Part shown: positions 8,661-17,455 of the stretch, piece by piece | Layout of the letters: each line of letters starts with the position of its first letter | How positions within the stretch are numbered: position 1 is the first letter of the stretch | Source: Actinoallomurus liliacearum | GTDB taxonomy: Bacteria; Actinomycetota; Actinomycetes; Streptosporangiales; Streptosporangiaceae | Direction of reading: 5' to 3' | Length of the DNA: 64,000 bases | NCBI RefSeq assembly: GCF_039542035.1 | Contig: NZ_BAABHJ010000008.1 | Coordinates: forward strand, 868,001-932,000 | Program-made: the position numbers and the translations under genes | The notes under the pieces: generated by a model | What the model was told of the DNA's origin: nothing | Database searches by the model: none | What the model saw: only the letters and a program-made list of their open reading frames with translations

Positions 8661-8712
8661 TCACCGGCTCTGGATCAGCCGGATCCCGGCCGGGGAGCGG
8701 GCGCCCCGCCGG

Positions 8713-10644
8713 TCAGCGCTTCTTCTTCCGGAAGTCGAGGCGCTCCGGCGGCGGCCCGAGGTTGGGCGCGGGGCGGGGGACGTCCTGCGGCAGGTCGGGC
8801 TTCGCGTGACGAGCCCGGGAGGGGGCCGTGGCCTCCTCGAACTCCTGGATGTTCGCGGTCGGCAGCGTCATGATGCCGGGATTCGCGTCGACCAGGAGGA
8901 TCCGCCGGCCGGTCGACTCCGCGTGCGTGAAGATCATCGCGGTGGGCGGCAACTGCTGCAGCTCCTGGGGCTCGACCGCCAGCTCGCGAGAGCCCTTGCC
9001 CGCCTCGGCCGCGAGGGAGGTGCTCTCTCCCCAGGCGGTGGCGCGGCCGATGCCGTCCGGCAGCGCCGCGTCGGTGGGCTCGTTGTCGTTGAAGACCGGC
9101 ATGCGCGCGGCCGGGCCGACCGTGCTGACGTACGCCTCGTCCTTCGAATGGGACACCGCGTCCCCGACCTTCTCGGTGAGCTCGGCGACCTCCACGGTCT
9201 GCTCCGTGCCGATGTGCTCGGCCGCGACCCGGGCGTCCTCCGCGTTGCCGAGCCGCATGAAGGCGACCGCGGCGTGCCCGCGGCCGAGCCGCTCCTTCAC
9301 GTGCGGCGGGATCGTGCGGTACAGCAGGACCAGGCCGGTCGACGTGGCCTCACACGAGTCGATCAGCCGGTCCAGGACGTCACCGCGCAGCTTCTCGGCG
9401 CCGCACAGCATCAGGGTGTGCTCCCACGGCTTGCCCCGCGCGGAGCCGCGGAGCACGTGGGTGAGCGCCGCGGTGACGTACGTGCCGAGCACCCGGTTGG
9501 TCAGCACCCCGGCCCGGCGGTCGGTGGCGATGACGCGCAGCCTGCTGGGCGGTAGCAGTGTCGGACTCGAGCCGAGCTTCTCCAGCTTCCGCAGCTGCGA
9601 CTCGAGGGCCCAGGCGCGTTCGATGACGACGCGGTCGGCGGCGCCCCGGCCGAACATCGTGGTGACCTTGGCGAGCTCGTCGTCGGTGATGAGGCCGTCG
9701 CGCAGGTCGTCGCGCGGATCGCCGACCTGGGCCAGCGCCCGGAGCGCGGCGGTGATCCGGGGGATCGGCGCGCGGCCGCCGAAGACGCCGAGGACGCGTT
9801 CGAGGATGGCGTTGTCGAACGACAGGTCGCGGGTGCTGCCCTGCTCCTCGCTGACGCTGACGACGAGCGACAGGACGTCGGCGAGCTCCTCGGAGCCGAG
9901 GCCGTGGGTGAGGTCGAGCTGCGGCAGGTCCCCGGGCAGCACCCACACCTGGGGCCGCTCGCCCTGGTCGTTGCCGAGTTCGATGAGCTCGCGCGCGACC
10001 GCGCCCTCCGACAGGTCGAGCACGGTGACGTGGGAGCCGGCGGCCAGGCGGGCCGCGCCCATCATCGTCACCGTCGCCGACCAGCCCGCCAGCGTGCCGC
10101 CGACGACGTCCACCCGGTCGACGCCCTGCGGAAGGGTGACGGCGTACCACTCGTGCTGGGATTCGTACGCCTCCCGCCGGTGCTGCCACTCCCGGTACGC
10201 GCGGGCGTGCTCGGCGTGGGCGGTCTCCAGCAGCCGCCGGCGCTCCGCCTCCTTGCGTTCGAGGCGGTCCCGCTCGGCGGCCTCGCGGGCGCGCAGCGTC
10301 TGCCGGCCCTGCCACATGGAGTATCCCGTGATCAGCGCGACCAGGACGCACGCCACCAGCCCGGCGGCGGCGAACGCCCAGGGCAGTGTGCCGGTGACCG
10401 CCGCGACGACGAAGAGCACCGCGACGACGCCCGTGGCGATCCCGACGATCTTCAGCGGGCGGTTCAGGAACTTGTCGTCACGCCGCTGGACCGTCACCCA
10501 CTCCTTGTCGGGCGGCTCGGCCTCGGGCGGAGTCGGCCGCTTGGGCGGCGGTCCGGGATCGTCGTGCACCTGCGCGTAACGCCAGCCGACGTAGACGCGA
10601 CCCGGTTGCAGTAACCGGGTTTCGCGGGGTGTCACATCGACCAC
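8713..10644 (-). CDS. Large conserved two-TM protein of unknown function
   Basis: 643 residues. After a proline-rich N-terminus come two adjacent membrane helices (about residues 65-110: IVGIATGVVAVLFVVAAVTG and WAFAAAGLVACVLVALITGY) and then a charged coiled coil (ERDRLERKEAERRRLLETAH). The remainder is soluble and probably cytoplasmic, with alpha/beta stretches (ATVTMMGAARLAAGSHVTVL, TLMLCGAEKLRGDVLDRLID) that recall a degenerate nucleotide-binding fold but lack a Walker A lysine. It lies between the HerA-like gene and the secretion island in the same orientation, so a membrane platform for the HerA-type ATPase is a possible but unproven role. Confidence 0.55.
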   Translation of the reverse strand: MVDVTPRETRLLQPGRVYVGWRYAQVHDDPGPPPKRPTPPEAEPPDKEWVTVQRRDDKFLNRPLKIVGIATGVVAVLFVVAAVTGTLPWAFAAAGLVACVLVALITGYSMWQGRQTLRAREAAERDRLERKEAERRRLLETAHAEHARAYREWQHRREAYESQHEWYAVTLPQGVDRVDVVGGTLAGWSATVTMMGAARLAAGSHVTVLDLSEGAVARELIELGNDQGERPQVWVLPGDLPQLDLTHGLGSEELADVLSLVVSVSEEQGSTRDLSFDNAILERVLGVFGGRAPIPRITAALRALAQVGDPRDDLRDGLITDDELAKVTTMFGRGAADRVVIERAWALESQLRKLEKLGSSPTLLPPSRLRVIATDRRAGVLTNRVLGTYVTAALTHVLRGSARGKPWEHTLMLCGAEKLRGDVLDRLIDSCEATSTGLVLLYRTIPPHVKERLGRGHAAVAFMRLGNAEDARVAAEHIGTEQTVEVAELTEKVGDAVSHSKDEAYVSTVGPAARMPVFNDNEPTDAALPDGIGRATAWGESTSLAAEAGKGSRELAVEPQELQQLPPTAMIFTHAESTGRRILLVDANPGIMTLPTANIQEFEEATAPSRARHAKPDLPQDVPRPAPNLGPPPERLDFRKKKR

Positions 10645-10712
10645 GTCCCGAACTCCTTGAGTGCTCCGTGCGGCACAGCGTAGAAAGCTTCGCCCGAACA
10701 GGGGTGCGGTTT

Positions 10713-10847
10713 CAACCGGGGGCCGCCCTCACCCACCGGTTCGACGCGTTTCGGCCGGAGCGCGCCGGCACCCACCGGCTTGACGCGTTCCAACCGGGGG
10801 CCGCCCTCACCCACCGGCTCGACGCGTTTCGGCCGGAGCGCGCCGGC
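10713..10847. repeat. 39/78-bp tandem repeat in an intergenic gap
   Basis: A 78-bp unit (10713-10790) is followed by 57 bp of a second copy with one mismatch. Each 78-bp unit consists of two diverged 39-bp halves sharing CCACCGG..CGACGCGTT. The unit is a multiple of three, so short frames on both strands show 13-residue repeats, but neither has a convincing start. The 290-bp gap 10645-10934 holds nothing else I can support. Confidence 0.75.
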
Positions 10848-10934
10848 GCCCGGCGGTGGAAGGCCGACATCGGCCCATCGGGTGACATCCCGCACTCGCA
10901 TCCCGCTACCCTCTCACCTTGACCCGGGGAGATC

Positions 10935-11504
10935 ATGCGACGCCGACTGCTCCTGACCGCCTCCGCGATGTGCGCCGTCGCACTGCTCGCCGGTCTCTGG
11001 GCGACGGGCGGGCTGCGGGCCGCACCCCGTCCCGCGCAACGCTCGGCGAGGGGCACCGTCGACCTCGGCCGCTACCGTCTCCGCGTGGCCGACGTGGTCG
11101 TCCGCCAGGTCGAGCGGGGCGGTGCCACGCTGGTCGTCACACTCCGGGTCACGGTGCGGGACCGCCGGACCGTACCCGTCATGGACTTCGCGGTGAACGC
11201 CCTGTCGCTCGACGTCCCGCGGGGTACGCGGATCACACCGATCAGCGCGGTGGGCCGCAGCCAGGACCTCGAGGTGAGCATGCTGAACCCCGGAGTGCCG
11301 ACGACGGTCGTCCTGACGTACGGGCTCGGGCACGGGCCGGTCCCGGCCGGATTCCACGCCCGCCTCTCGCTGTGGCGCTACGAGCACCGGGAGGACTTCT
11401 TCTACGGGTACCGGCACTGGATCCCCCGCAAGCCGGACAAGCCCAAGGACGGCGACGTCGCCGACTACGTCGTGCCGCTGCCGATCCGGTGGGCGGCCGC
11501 ATGA
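10935..11504 (+). CDS. Anchored beta-rich protein, copy-1 module gene A
   Basis: 189 residues: a signal-anchor helix (RRRLLLTASAMCAVALLAGL) and an extracytoplasmic beta-rich domain (RYRLRVADVVVRQVERG, ATLVVTLRVTVRD). It resembles DUF4352-type immunoglobulin-like domains. It shares GGLRAAP and overall layout with the protein at 34521-35120, its paralogue in the second module. GGGGAG lies 3 bases before ATG 10935. Its stop overlaps the next start as ATGA, so expression is coupled. Function unknown. Confidence 0.65.
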   Translation: MRRRLLLTASAMCAVALLAGLWATGGLRAAPRPAQRSARGTVDLGRYRLRVADVVVRQVERGGATLVVTLRVTVRDRRTVPVMDFAVNALSLDVPRGTRITPISAVGRSQDLEVSMLNPGVPTTVVLTYGLGHGPVPAGFHARLSLWRYEHREDFFYGYRHWIPRKPDKPKDGDVADYVVPLPIRWAAA

Positions 11505-12121
11505 GGCGCGCCGTCGCCGTCCTCCTCGGCGTGGCGCTCGCCGGCGCCGCGATCTGGGTCCGGTCCCACGCCCCCGACGACTACGACCGACGGTACGCGC
11601 CGCTGGCCGTCACCGGGCACGTCGGAACGGCCGTGACCGCCGGGAGGTTCACCGTGCGGGTGGAGAGCGTGACGGTGGCCCGGTCGATCTCCTCACCGCA
11701 GAAGGAGCTTCTCCGGCCCGAGGGCGTGTTCGTCGTGGTGACGACGGCGGCGACGAGCCGCCGCGACCCCCTACAGATCTCGACCGCGCTGCTGCGCACC
11801 AGGGACGGGCGGGAGTTCCGGGGCAGCGGCAAGGACGTCACCACCCCGGCCGCGACGACGCTCGACGACGTCACCCTCTCGCCCGGCCTGTGGCGGCGGG
11901 GCCCGTTCGTCTTCGAGATCCCGCCGTCCCTGCTGGCCGGGGCGACCCTGCTCATGTCCGACCGGCTGCCGGACGACAAGAAGGTCCCGGAGGGCTTCCC
12001 GCCGTTCGGGTTCGAGCTGACCGCGCAGGCGAACGTCCCGCTCGGGATCGGCGAGGCCACCGCCCGGCGGATGGTGGCCGCCGCGGCCGAACGGGTCACC
12101 GTCCCCGGAGCCCGCTCATGA
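11501..12121 (+). CDS. Anchored beta-rich protein, copy-1 module gene B
   Basis: 206 residues with an N-terminal membrane helix (RRAVAVLLGVALAGAAIWV) and a DUF4352-like domain (VTGHVGTAVTAGRFTVRVES, GVFVVVTTAATS). The motif LWRRGPFVFEIPPSLLAGA matches LWRSTFYVFEIPKDRLAGA of the paralogue at 35117-35701. It starts in an ATGA overlap with gene A and ends in an ATGA overlap with gene C. The last 15 codons are duplicated at the start of gene C. Function unknown. Confidence 0.65.
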   Translation: MRRAVAVLLGVALAGAAIWVRSHAPDDYDRRYAPLAVTGHVGTAVTAGRFTVRVESVTVARSISSPQKELLRPEGVFVVVTTAATSRRDPLQISTALLRTRDGREFRGSGKDVTTPAATTLDDVTLSPGLWRRGPFVFEIPPSLLAGATLLMSDRLPDDKKVPEGFPPFGFELTAQANVPLGIGEATARRMVAAAAERVTVPGARS

Positions 12122-12166
12122 GCCGCCGCGGCCGAACGGGTGACCGTTCCCGGAGCCCGCTCACGA
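12077..12166 (+). repeat. 45-bp tandem duplication across the B/C junction
   Basis: Bases 12077-12121 and 12122-12166 match at 42 of 45 positions. The first copy encodes the end of gene B and its TGA; the second adds 15 codons to the start of gene C. In the second copy the former ATGA has become ACGA. Confidence 0.85.
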
Positions 12167-12621
12167 GCCGCCGCGCCGCCCTCGCCCTCATCGTCGTCCT
12201 GCCGCTGGCGGTGGGCCTGCCACTGCGCGAGAAGCTGCACTACTACGCCACGCACCGGGCGCGCGAGGCGCTGACCACCGTGCCGGCCGGCGGCGCGGGC
12301 ACGCTGAACCACGCCTCCTGGCGCCTTCGCTCCATCCGGCCGGTCGGGGACCGGGTCGAGGTGGTCCTGGAGCAGACCGCCCTCGACCAGGAGGGCACCG
12401 TCCAGATCCAGAACGACTACCAGCTCCGCGACCGGTCCGGCCGCCGGTGGGAGCTGGACCCGGTCTCCGGCGGCGACCCGTACGAGCCCGGCGAACGCTC
12501 CACCCGCAAGATGCGCGGGCGCGTTCCGGCGGACGTCGCCGGTCAGGTGGAGTTCGTCATGCTGTTCCGGCCGGCCCCGCCGCGACCGGGTCCCCTTCCG
12601 GGGCTGCGGTTTCGTCGCTGA
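12118..12621 (+). CDS. Anchored beta-rich protein, copy-1 module gene C
   Basis: 167 residues. A basic N-terminus created by the 45-bp duplication precedes one membrane helix (ALALIVVLPLAVGLPL) and a beta-rich domain (LNHASWRLRSIRPVGDRVEV, DYQLRDRSGRRWEL). Paralogue at 35704-36297 has WRML and FQVRDPQGHIW at the matching places. The last 65 bp overlap the convergent membrane gene at 12557-13711. Function unknown. Confidence 0.6.
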   Translation: MSRRGRTGDRSRSPLTSRRAALALIVVLPLAVGLPLREKLHYYATHRAREALTTVPAGGAGTLNHASWRLRSIRPVGDRVEVVLEQTALDQEGTVQIQNDYQLRDRSGRRWELDPVSGGDPYEPGERSTRKMRGRVPADVAGQVEFVMLFRPAPPRPGPLPGLRFRR

Positions 12622-13711
12622 CCCCGCCCGCCACCCCGACGGCGGCCGCCAGCAGCGCCACGTGCAGCACGGTGCGTACCAGCTCGCGCGCGAACTCCAG
12701 CGGCACGAGGATGGCCGGCCACGCCGCCGGGTCGTGGTCCGGTCCGACGAGGTGCAGCGCGCCGCGGAAGCCGTACGCCACCGCAAAGTCGACCGCGTAG
12801 TAGCACAGGCAGAACAGCCCGAGCGCGGGCGCGCCCGCCCGCAGGATCAGGCGCGTGGCGTGCAGGAGCGGCACCCAGCGCTCCCGCTGGCCGGACAGCA
12901 GCCGCACCAGGTTCCGGTGTTCGGCTCCCGCCTGCGCCACCCCCTGCAGGCGGGTGCCCTCGAGCACGGCCTCGTGATCGTCGGGCTCGATCCCGAGGCC
13001 GTACACGACGCTCGCCATGGCCAGCCACACCAGCGGCAGGGCCAGCGTGCTGAACGCGATGCCGACCGCCTGCTGGTACGGGAGGTCGCCGCCGCCCGGC
13101 CAGCCGCGCCGGCTCGTCACCCAGTCGGTGCCCTTGCCCGCGAGCAGCAGGACGGAGGACACGGCGAAGAGGTTGAAGGCCGTCTCGCAGTAGGCCAGCA
13201 GCACGGCCAGCGGCCGCCGGCTCCGGTACCGTTCGAGGCCCGTCCTGAGCACCCAGGCGACGGCGGTGGCCACCAGCGCGAGCCACAGGTTCCTGACGTC
13301 CAGCGCGAATCCGGCGACGGAGCCGTGCGCCGCGCTGTTCAGGTTGCGCTCGACGTCGGCCCGGCTGAACGCGCGGACGTCGTCGACGTACATCCCCCAG
13401 GCCACGTAGATGACGACGAAGGGCAACAGCGCCCGGCCGATCGCGTCGAGGAACGGCTCGCCGTCCGTGCCGCGCAGCGCGTTGAGCATGCCGACGGTCA
13501 CGGCGAGAGTGATCGTGATCAGGCCGGTCAGGATCAGCACCGCGAGCACCCGCCGCAGCTGCTCGTGGTGTCCGTGGCTCACCGCGACGCCCGCCCAGGT
13601 GAGCGCGTACCGCGCGAGATATCCGAGGCCGAACAGGAGCGTGAGCGTCGCCAGATGGCGCCCGGCGAGCCGCAGGGCCGTCACCGGCAACAGCACCACG
13701 CCTCGCGACAT
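12557..13711 (-). CDS. Polytopic membrane protein, copy-1 module gene D
   Basis: 384 residues from ATG 13711 (GTG 13747 possible). The chosen start aligns with the paralogue: LPVTALRLAGRH here and LPWTTLRLAGRF at 36182-37474. About seven or eight hydrophobic helices are visible. ALLPFVVIYVAWGMYVDD matches ALLPFMIFYLAWGWFADD in the paralogue, and GLFCLCYYAVDF matches GVFCALFTGLEA. No transporter signature is recognised. Its 3' end overlaps gene C by 65 bp, a convergent arrangement repeated in the second module. Confidence 0.7.
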   Translation of the reverse strand: MSRGVVLLPVTALRLAGRHLATLTLLFGLGYLARYALTWAGVAVSHGHHEQLRRVLAVLILTGLITITLAVTVGMLNALRGTDGEPFLDAIGRALLPFVVIYVAWGMYVDDVRAFSRADVERNLNSAAHGSVAGFALDVRNLWLALVATAVAWVLRTGLERYRSRRPLAVLLAYCETAFNLFAVSSVLLLAGKGTDWVTSRRGWPGGGDLPYQQAVGIAFSTLALPLVWLAMASVVYGLGIEPDDHEAVLEGTRLQGVAQAGAEHRNLVRLLSGQRERWVPLLHATRLILRAGAPALGLFCLCYYAVDFAVAYGFRGALHLVGPDHDPAAWPAILVPLEFARELVRTVLHVALLAAAVGVAGGVSDETAAPEGDPVAAGPAGTA

Positions 13712-13751
13712 GCCGCCAGAGCTTACGCCTGCGGGCCGGTCGGCCACGGCG

Positions 13752-15107
13752 TCAACGGGTCGGCGGATCTCCGTGGTCCGCCGGAGGAAGGAACGACGGC
13801 GGCGGGCCGGGGCGGGGCCCCGGCGAACGGTACGGGTCGTCTCCCTGCGTGCCGTACGGGCTCTGCGGACCCGCGGACGGCCCGTACGGGCCCTGCCCCA
13901 GCGGCTGCTCGTGGACGACCGGGCGGGATCCCCCGCCCCGGCGACGGGCCAGCAGCACCACGACGACCACGATCACGACGAGAACGACGGCGGCGACGAT
14001 CCCGATCACCAGGCCGGAGCCGGAACCCGAGCCCGACTTCTTGGCGGCGGGTTTCGCGCTGTGCGCCGGACCCGTGGCGAGGTTCTTCCCATGCGTCGCC
14101 AGCCACTGATCGAGTCGCTGGTAGGGCGGATTGGGCGCGGCCTTGTCCACGTCCTTGGTGAGGGCCCAGATCGGAACGACGGCGCCGCTGCCGGTGTAAT
14201 CGTCGTGGCCCGCCGGGCCTGCCTCCACCGTCGTGTTGATGATCTTTTGCACGACTTCGCGTGCCGACAGGTTCGGGTACTTCGAGCGGATCAGCGCGAC
14301 GGCGCCCGAGGTGAGGGCGGAGGCGGCACTCGTGCCGTTACCGTTGGGCGCGAAGCGACCGTCCTTACCGACCGAACCGACGCCGACGCCCGGCGCGGCG
14401 ACCGCGACGTAGGATTGGTGCTCGCTCTGGTTCCAGGCGAGCTTCTTACCGCTGATGGCACCGACCGCGAGGACCCCCGCGCAGTTGGCGGGAGTTATCG
14501 GAGAGTTGGTGGTCGTGCCGGAGTTCCCGGCGCCGGCGACGACGACGACATCCTTCTGCGCCGCGTAGGCGACCGCCTCCTGGAGGACGGACGCATAGGT
14601 GACGCAGGTCGGGCCGGGATCGTCAGCAGAGCCGAGCGAGATGTTGATGACCTTGGCGCCGTGATCGACGGCATAGCGGATCGAGTCGGCCAGCGTGTAC
14701 GGGGAGTCGTCGGCCACGATCGGCAGGATCTTCGCGCCCGGGGCGACACCGACCATGCCGTCGTCCTGCCCCTGGCCGGCGATCAACTCGGCCATCTTGG
14801 TGCCATGGCCGTACTTGTCCGTGTCGACGCGGCCGTCTCCCGTGCCGTTCCTGCGGGCGTTGGTGCCGCTCAGCACGACGTTCTGCAGGCCGGGCAGGCT
14901 GCCGTTGACTCCGGTGTCGATCATCGCGACGGTCACGCCCTGCCCCTGCGTGATCGGCCACACCTTGTTCTGGATGTCCCAGAAGCTGAACCACCACTCC
15001 TCGAGGCGCGGGCCGGGAGCGGCTGCCGCTTCCGCCGGTGTTCCCGTCGGCAGGATCGCGACGGCGGCGATCGCGATCGCAGCCACACCTCGGACGAGCT
15101 TTCGCAC
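13752..15107 (-). CDS. mycP: Type VII secretion mycosin (subtilisin-like protease), copy 1
   Basis: 451 residues from GTG 15107, with AGGAGG 6 bases upstream. It has a signal peptide (RKLVRGVAAIAIAAVAILP), then the S8 triad: Asp in VAMIDTGVN (~60), His in YGHGTKMAELIAG (~98), Ser in GNGTSAASALTSG (~257), with the oxyanion Asn in GAGNSG. A membrane helix near residue 365 is followed by a Gly/Pro/Tyr-rich cytoplasmic tail of about 70 residues, longer than in mycobacterial mycosins. It closes the eccD-eccB-esx-PPE operon. Mycosins stabilise the ESX pore and process substrates. Confidence 0.9.
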   Translation of the reverse strand: MRKLVRGVAAIAIAAVAILPTGTPAEAAAAPGPRLEEWWFSFWDIQNKVWPITQGQGVTVAMIDTGVNGSLPGLQNVVLSGTNARRNGTGDGRVDTDKYGHGTKMAELIAGQGQDDGMVGVAPGAKILPIVADDSPYTLADSIRYAVDHGAKVINISLGSADDPGPTCVTYASVLQEAVAYAAQKDVVVVAGAGNSGTTTNSPITPANCAGVLAVGAISGKKLAWNQSEHQSYVAVAAPGVGVGSVGKDGRFAPNGNGTSAASALTSGAVALIRSKYPNLSAREVVQKIINTTVEAGPAGHDDYTGSGAVVPIWALTKDVDKAAPNPPYQRLDQWLATHGKNLATGPAHSAKPAAKKSGSGSGSGLVIGIVAAVVLVVIVVVVVLLARRRGGGSRPVVHEQPLGQGPYGPSAGPQSPYGTQGDDPYRSPGPRPGPPPSFLPPADHGDPPTR

Positions 15108-15191
15108 GTGATTCCTCCTGGGTCTAGAACCGGGCGGGCCCTGCGGGGTCCGCCCGCCCGATTCCATCAAGACTGCCGGATCGCGGGTGGC

Positions 15192-16472
15192 TCAGCCGAT
15201 CACCGGCGGCGCGACGTCACCGTCGCCTCCCCAGACGTCCTCGTCCTCGGTCAACCAGGTGGAGCGCTCGCGCTCCTGCTCTTGACCACTGCCCGCCCCC
15301 ATGCCGCCCATCGGCACGCCGGACGCGCCGTTGGCCCCCTTGGCACCTGCCATCCGCGCCGCGGCGGCCTCTTCCTCGGCGGCGAGTCCGCCTGCGGCGC
15401 CACCGGACGACCTGCCCCCTGCCGTCCCGAGCCCGCGTGAGCCGCCGAAGCCTCCGACACCGCCGCCGAGACCGTTGCCGAGACCGCCCCCGGAGCCGAG
15501 GCCGTGTCCCAAACCGCCGCCGGGATTACCCAGACCGCCGCCACCGTGGCCTAGACCGTCCCCCAGCCCACCAGGGTTCCCTTGGTGCAGCCCGGCGAGA
15601 TCTCCACCACCGCCACTTCCCACGTGCGGGGTGTTCCCGCCGGTGCCCGGATGGATCCCCCCGCCGGTGCCCGGATGGATCCCCCCACCGGTGCCCGGAT
15701 GGATCCCGCCGGGGTTGGGAACTCCCCCACTGTTGCCGGGATGGATTCCCGCGCCGGGGTTGGGAATCTTCCCACCGGGGCCGCCCGGATGGCCGGGGTT
15801 GGCGCTGGAAGGAATGGGGTGCTGATTGTCCAGCGGAGGCGTCTCTATGGGGGTGACGGTCGGGTTGTTGACCTTCATGGTCTCCGGAACCCCGCCGTTG
15901 TCGAACATGGTCAGCTTGCCCAGGGAGTCGTTACCGTTCTCCAGATCGCCGACGTTCATGTAGCGCTGGGCACGGTCCTTGTTCCGCTTGTCGATCTCGT
16001 CCTTGCTGTCGTTGAACGCACCGAGGATCGAGAACTCCGACGGGCTGTACCAGTCGGTTCCCGGGTTGTACCAGTGAGCGTCGTCCTTGGTAGGACGATT
16101 CTTCACGTTCTCCGCGTAATCCTTGATGGTCTGCGCCTGGTTGTTGAACAGGTTGTTCTCGAGCATGCTCGCCGCGGTGGTGAGCTCACGCGCCTGCGCC
16201 CAGAGCTCCTTCAGCTTCTCCTGCATCTTGGCGGCGGAATCGCCCTTCCAGACCTGTGAGAGGTTGTACCCGGTCTGGTAGATCGTCTCCGCGGAGCTGG
16301 CCAGCATGGCCGCCGCCGCCTGGTAGCTCTGCTGATTGATCACCAGACCGTGAGACGACATCCCGTCGAGGATGCGGATCATGTCGTCCCATTCGCCGTC
16401 CCATTTCCCCTTAACACCATAGGTGTCCTGAAGGTGAACAGGAGGCTTCGGATCCGGATCGCCCGGTGCCAT
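15192..16472 (-). CDS. PPE/WXG-like type VII substrate with Gly-rich repeat tail
   Basis: 426 residues. Residues 1-120 are helical with WKG (NLSQVWKGDSAAKMQ) and resemble the WXG/PPE-type helical hairpin. From about residue 210 the chain turns into Pro/Gly repeats (GGIHPGT three times, then GLGNPGGGLGHG). It ends with an acidic motif WLTEDEDVWGG seen, to my memory, at the end of related actinobacterial proteins. No signal peptide, so export would be through ESX. It lies between mycP and a 166-residue protein that may be its partner. Confidence 0.7.
   Translation of the reverse strand: MAPGDPDPKPPVHLQDTYGVKGKWDGEWDDMIRILDGMSSHGLVINQQSYQAAAAMLASSAETIYQTGYNLSQVWKGDSAAKMQEKLKELWAQARELTTAASMLENNLFNNQAQTIKDYAENVKNRPTKDDAHWYNPGTDWYSPSEFSILGAFNDSKDEIDKRNKDRAQRYMNVGDLENGNDSLGKLTMFDNGGVPETMKVNNPTVTPIETPPLDNQHPIPSSANPGHPGGPGGKIPNPGAGIHPGNSGGVPNPGGIHPGTGGGIHPGTGGGIHPGTGGNTPHVGSGGGGDLAGLHQGNPGGLGDGLGHGGGGLGNPGGGLGHGLGSGGGLGNGLGGGVGGFGGSRGLGTAGGRSSGGAAGGLAAEEEAAAARMAGAKGANGASGVPMGGMGAGSGQEQERERSTWLTEDEDVWGGDGDVAPPVIG
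15639..15710 (-). repeat. Three 24-bp tandem repeats in the PPE-like gene
   Basis: Three copies of a 24-bp unit (GCCGGTGCCCGGATGGATCC core, period 24) encode repeated GGGIHPGT. Near-perfect DNA identity suggests recent slippage and possible length variation between strains. Confidence 0.85.
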
Positions 16473-16506
16473 GAGGATTCCTGCCTTTCAGGTCAGCTCG
16501 TCAGTG

Positions 16507-17007
16507 TCAGGTCTGGTCGGTTCCGTCGGTCGCCGAAGGCTGGTTGGTGGTCGTCGGCGTGGTCGGCTGAGTGCCCGTCGTCCCAGGGATCTTCGAGTCC
16601 AGTTCGGCCTTCTTGTGAAAGCCCGCCGCATCGTAAAGCCCGTCGACCACGTCTTTGTAGGCCTTCACCCATTCGCCATAAGCCTTGGGGAACTCGGTGA
16701 CGACGTTCTGGATCGACTGCCAGATGACCTCACCGGCCGGATAGCTGGTCTTCTTTCCGTCGCCGCCCGCACCGACGTCCCGGGCCGAGATCTGCTTGGC
16801 GACGTTGACGAGGTCGTCGGGGTAACCCTTGCCGCCCTGGTCCTTGCCGACGATGAGGTCCTTACGATCCTGGTCGAGTGCGTCGATGTACTTTTTGACC
16901 AGGTCGTGATTGACCACGACCTCTTTCTCCTTATAGCCCTCGATGGTGGGCCATGACTGCTCGTAATACGGGTTGCCCACTGTGGCCTCCGCGCCTTCGC
17001 CACTCAC
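16507..17007 (-). CDS. Type VII locus protein of unknown function
   Basis: 166 residues, mostly helical and hydrophilic, with no signal peptide or membrane segment. It has a long central helix (VVVNHDLVKKYIDALDQDRK, VIWQSIQNVVTEFPKAYGEW) and a Thr/Pro-rich tail. It lies 34 bp upstream of the PPE-like gene and 110 bp downstream of two WXG100 genes in the same operon. That position fits a secretion partner or chaperone of the PPE-like protein, but no YxxxD/E signal is obvious. I do not recognise the family. Confidence 0.6.
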   Translation of the reverse strand: MSGEGAEATVGNPYYEQSWPTIEGYKEKEVVVNHDLVKKYIDALDQDRKDLIVGKDQGGKGYPDDLVNVAKQISARDVGAGGDGKKTSYPAGEVIWQSIQNVVTEFPKAYGEWVKAYKDVVDGLYDAAGFHKKAELDSKIPGTTGTQPTTPTTTNQPSATDGTDQT

Positions 17008-17117
17008 TCGATCGGCTTCGGCCGCGTGGTCGCCTGCGACAGCGCCGATCCTTCAGTCTCTTCGTCGGCCGCCGGCCCGCTCGGCGCCGGCGAGCGGGCC
17101 GATGGCCACCACGCGCA

Positions 17118-17411
17118 TCAGTCGAAGAGGTTGACGCCGTACTTCTCGGCCTGCACGTAGTTGTCGTGCGCCGTGCCGATGGCGAGCCCGAGCCGCTGAA
17201 CGACGGCCTGCATGTCGGCCGCCGCCGCGTCCCACTGGGCCTTGTACTTCCAGTAGGCCTGCTGGGCGTCGCCCTCCCACTCCGTGAGCTTGCTCTGCAG
17301 GTGTGTCTGCAGTTCGTCGAGCTCCTTGCGGATGGCACCCGCCACGATCGCGAAGTTCTCGGCCGAGCTGGAGAGAACGCCGAGTTGGGCCGAGGTGGTG
17401 ATGTCGCTCAC
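17118..17411 (-). CDS. esx: WXG100 protein (EsxA/EsxB type)
   Basis: 97 residues, two helices joined by the WEG turn (KLTEWEGDAQQAYW, centred near residue 46). The C-terminal helix ends with YVQAE, which matches the YxxxD/E type VII export signal, then KYGVNLFD. Expected to form a dimer with the adjacent WXG100 protein (17456-17779) and be exported through the ESX pore. Start ATG 17411 lies 44 bp after the stop of its partner. Confidence 0.9.
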   Translation of the reverse strand: MSDITTSAQLGVLSSSAENFAIVAGAIRKELDELQTHLQSKLTEWEGDAQQAYWKYKAQWDAAAADMQAVVQRLGLAIGTAHDNYVQAEKYGVNLFD

Positions 17412-17455
17412 TGTTCCTCCGTCAAGAGTCCGTCATGTCCTCGGTGCCGCCGGGA

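Noticed and set aside
10713..10847. CRISPR array
   Set aside because: Repeats are directly tandem with no unique spacers, and no cas genes occur.
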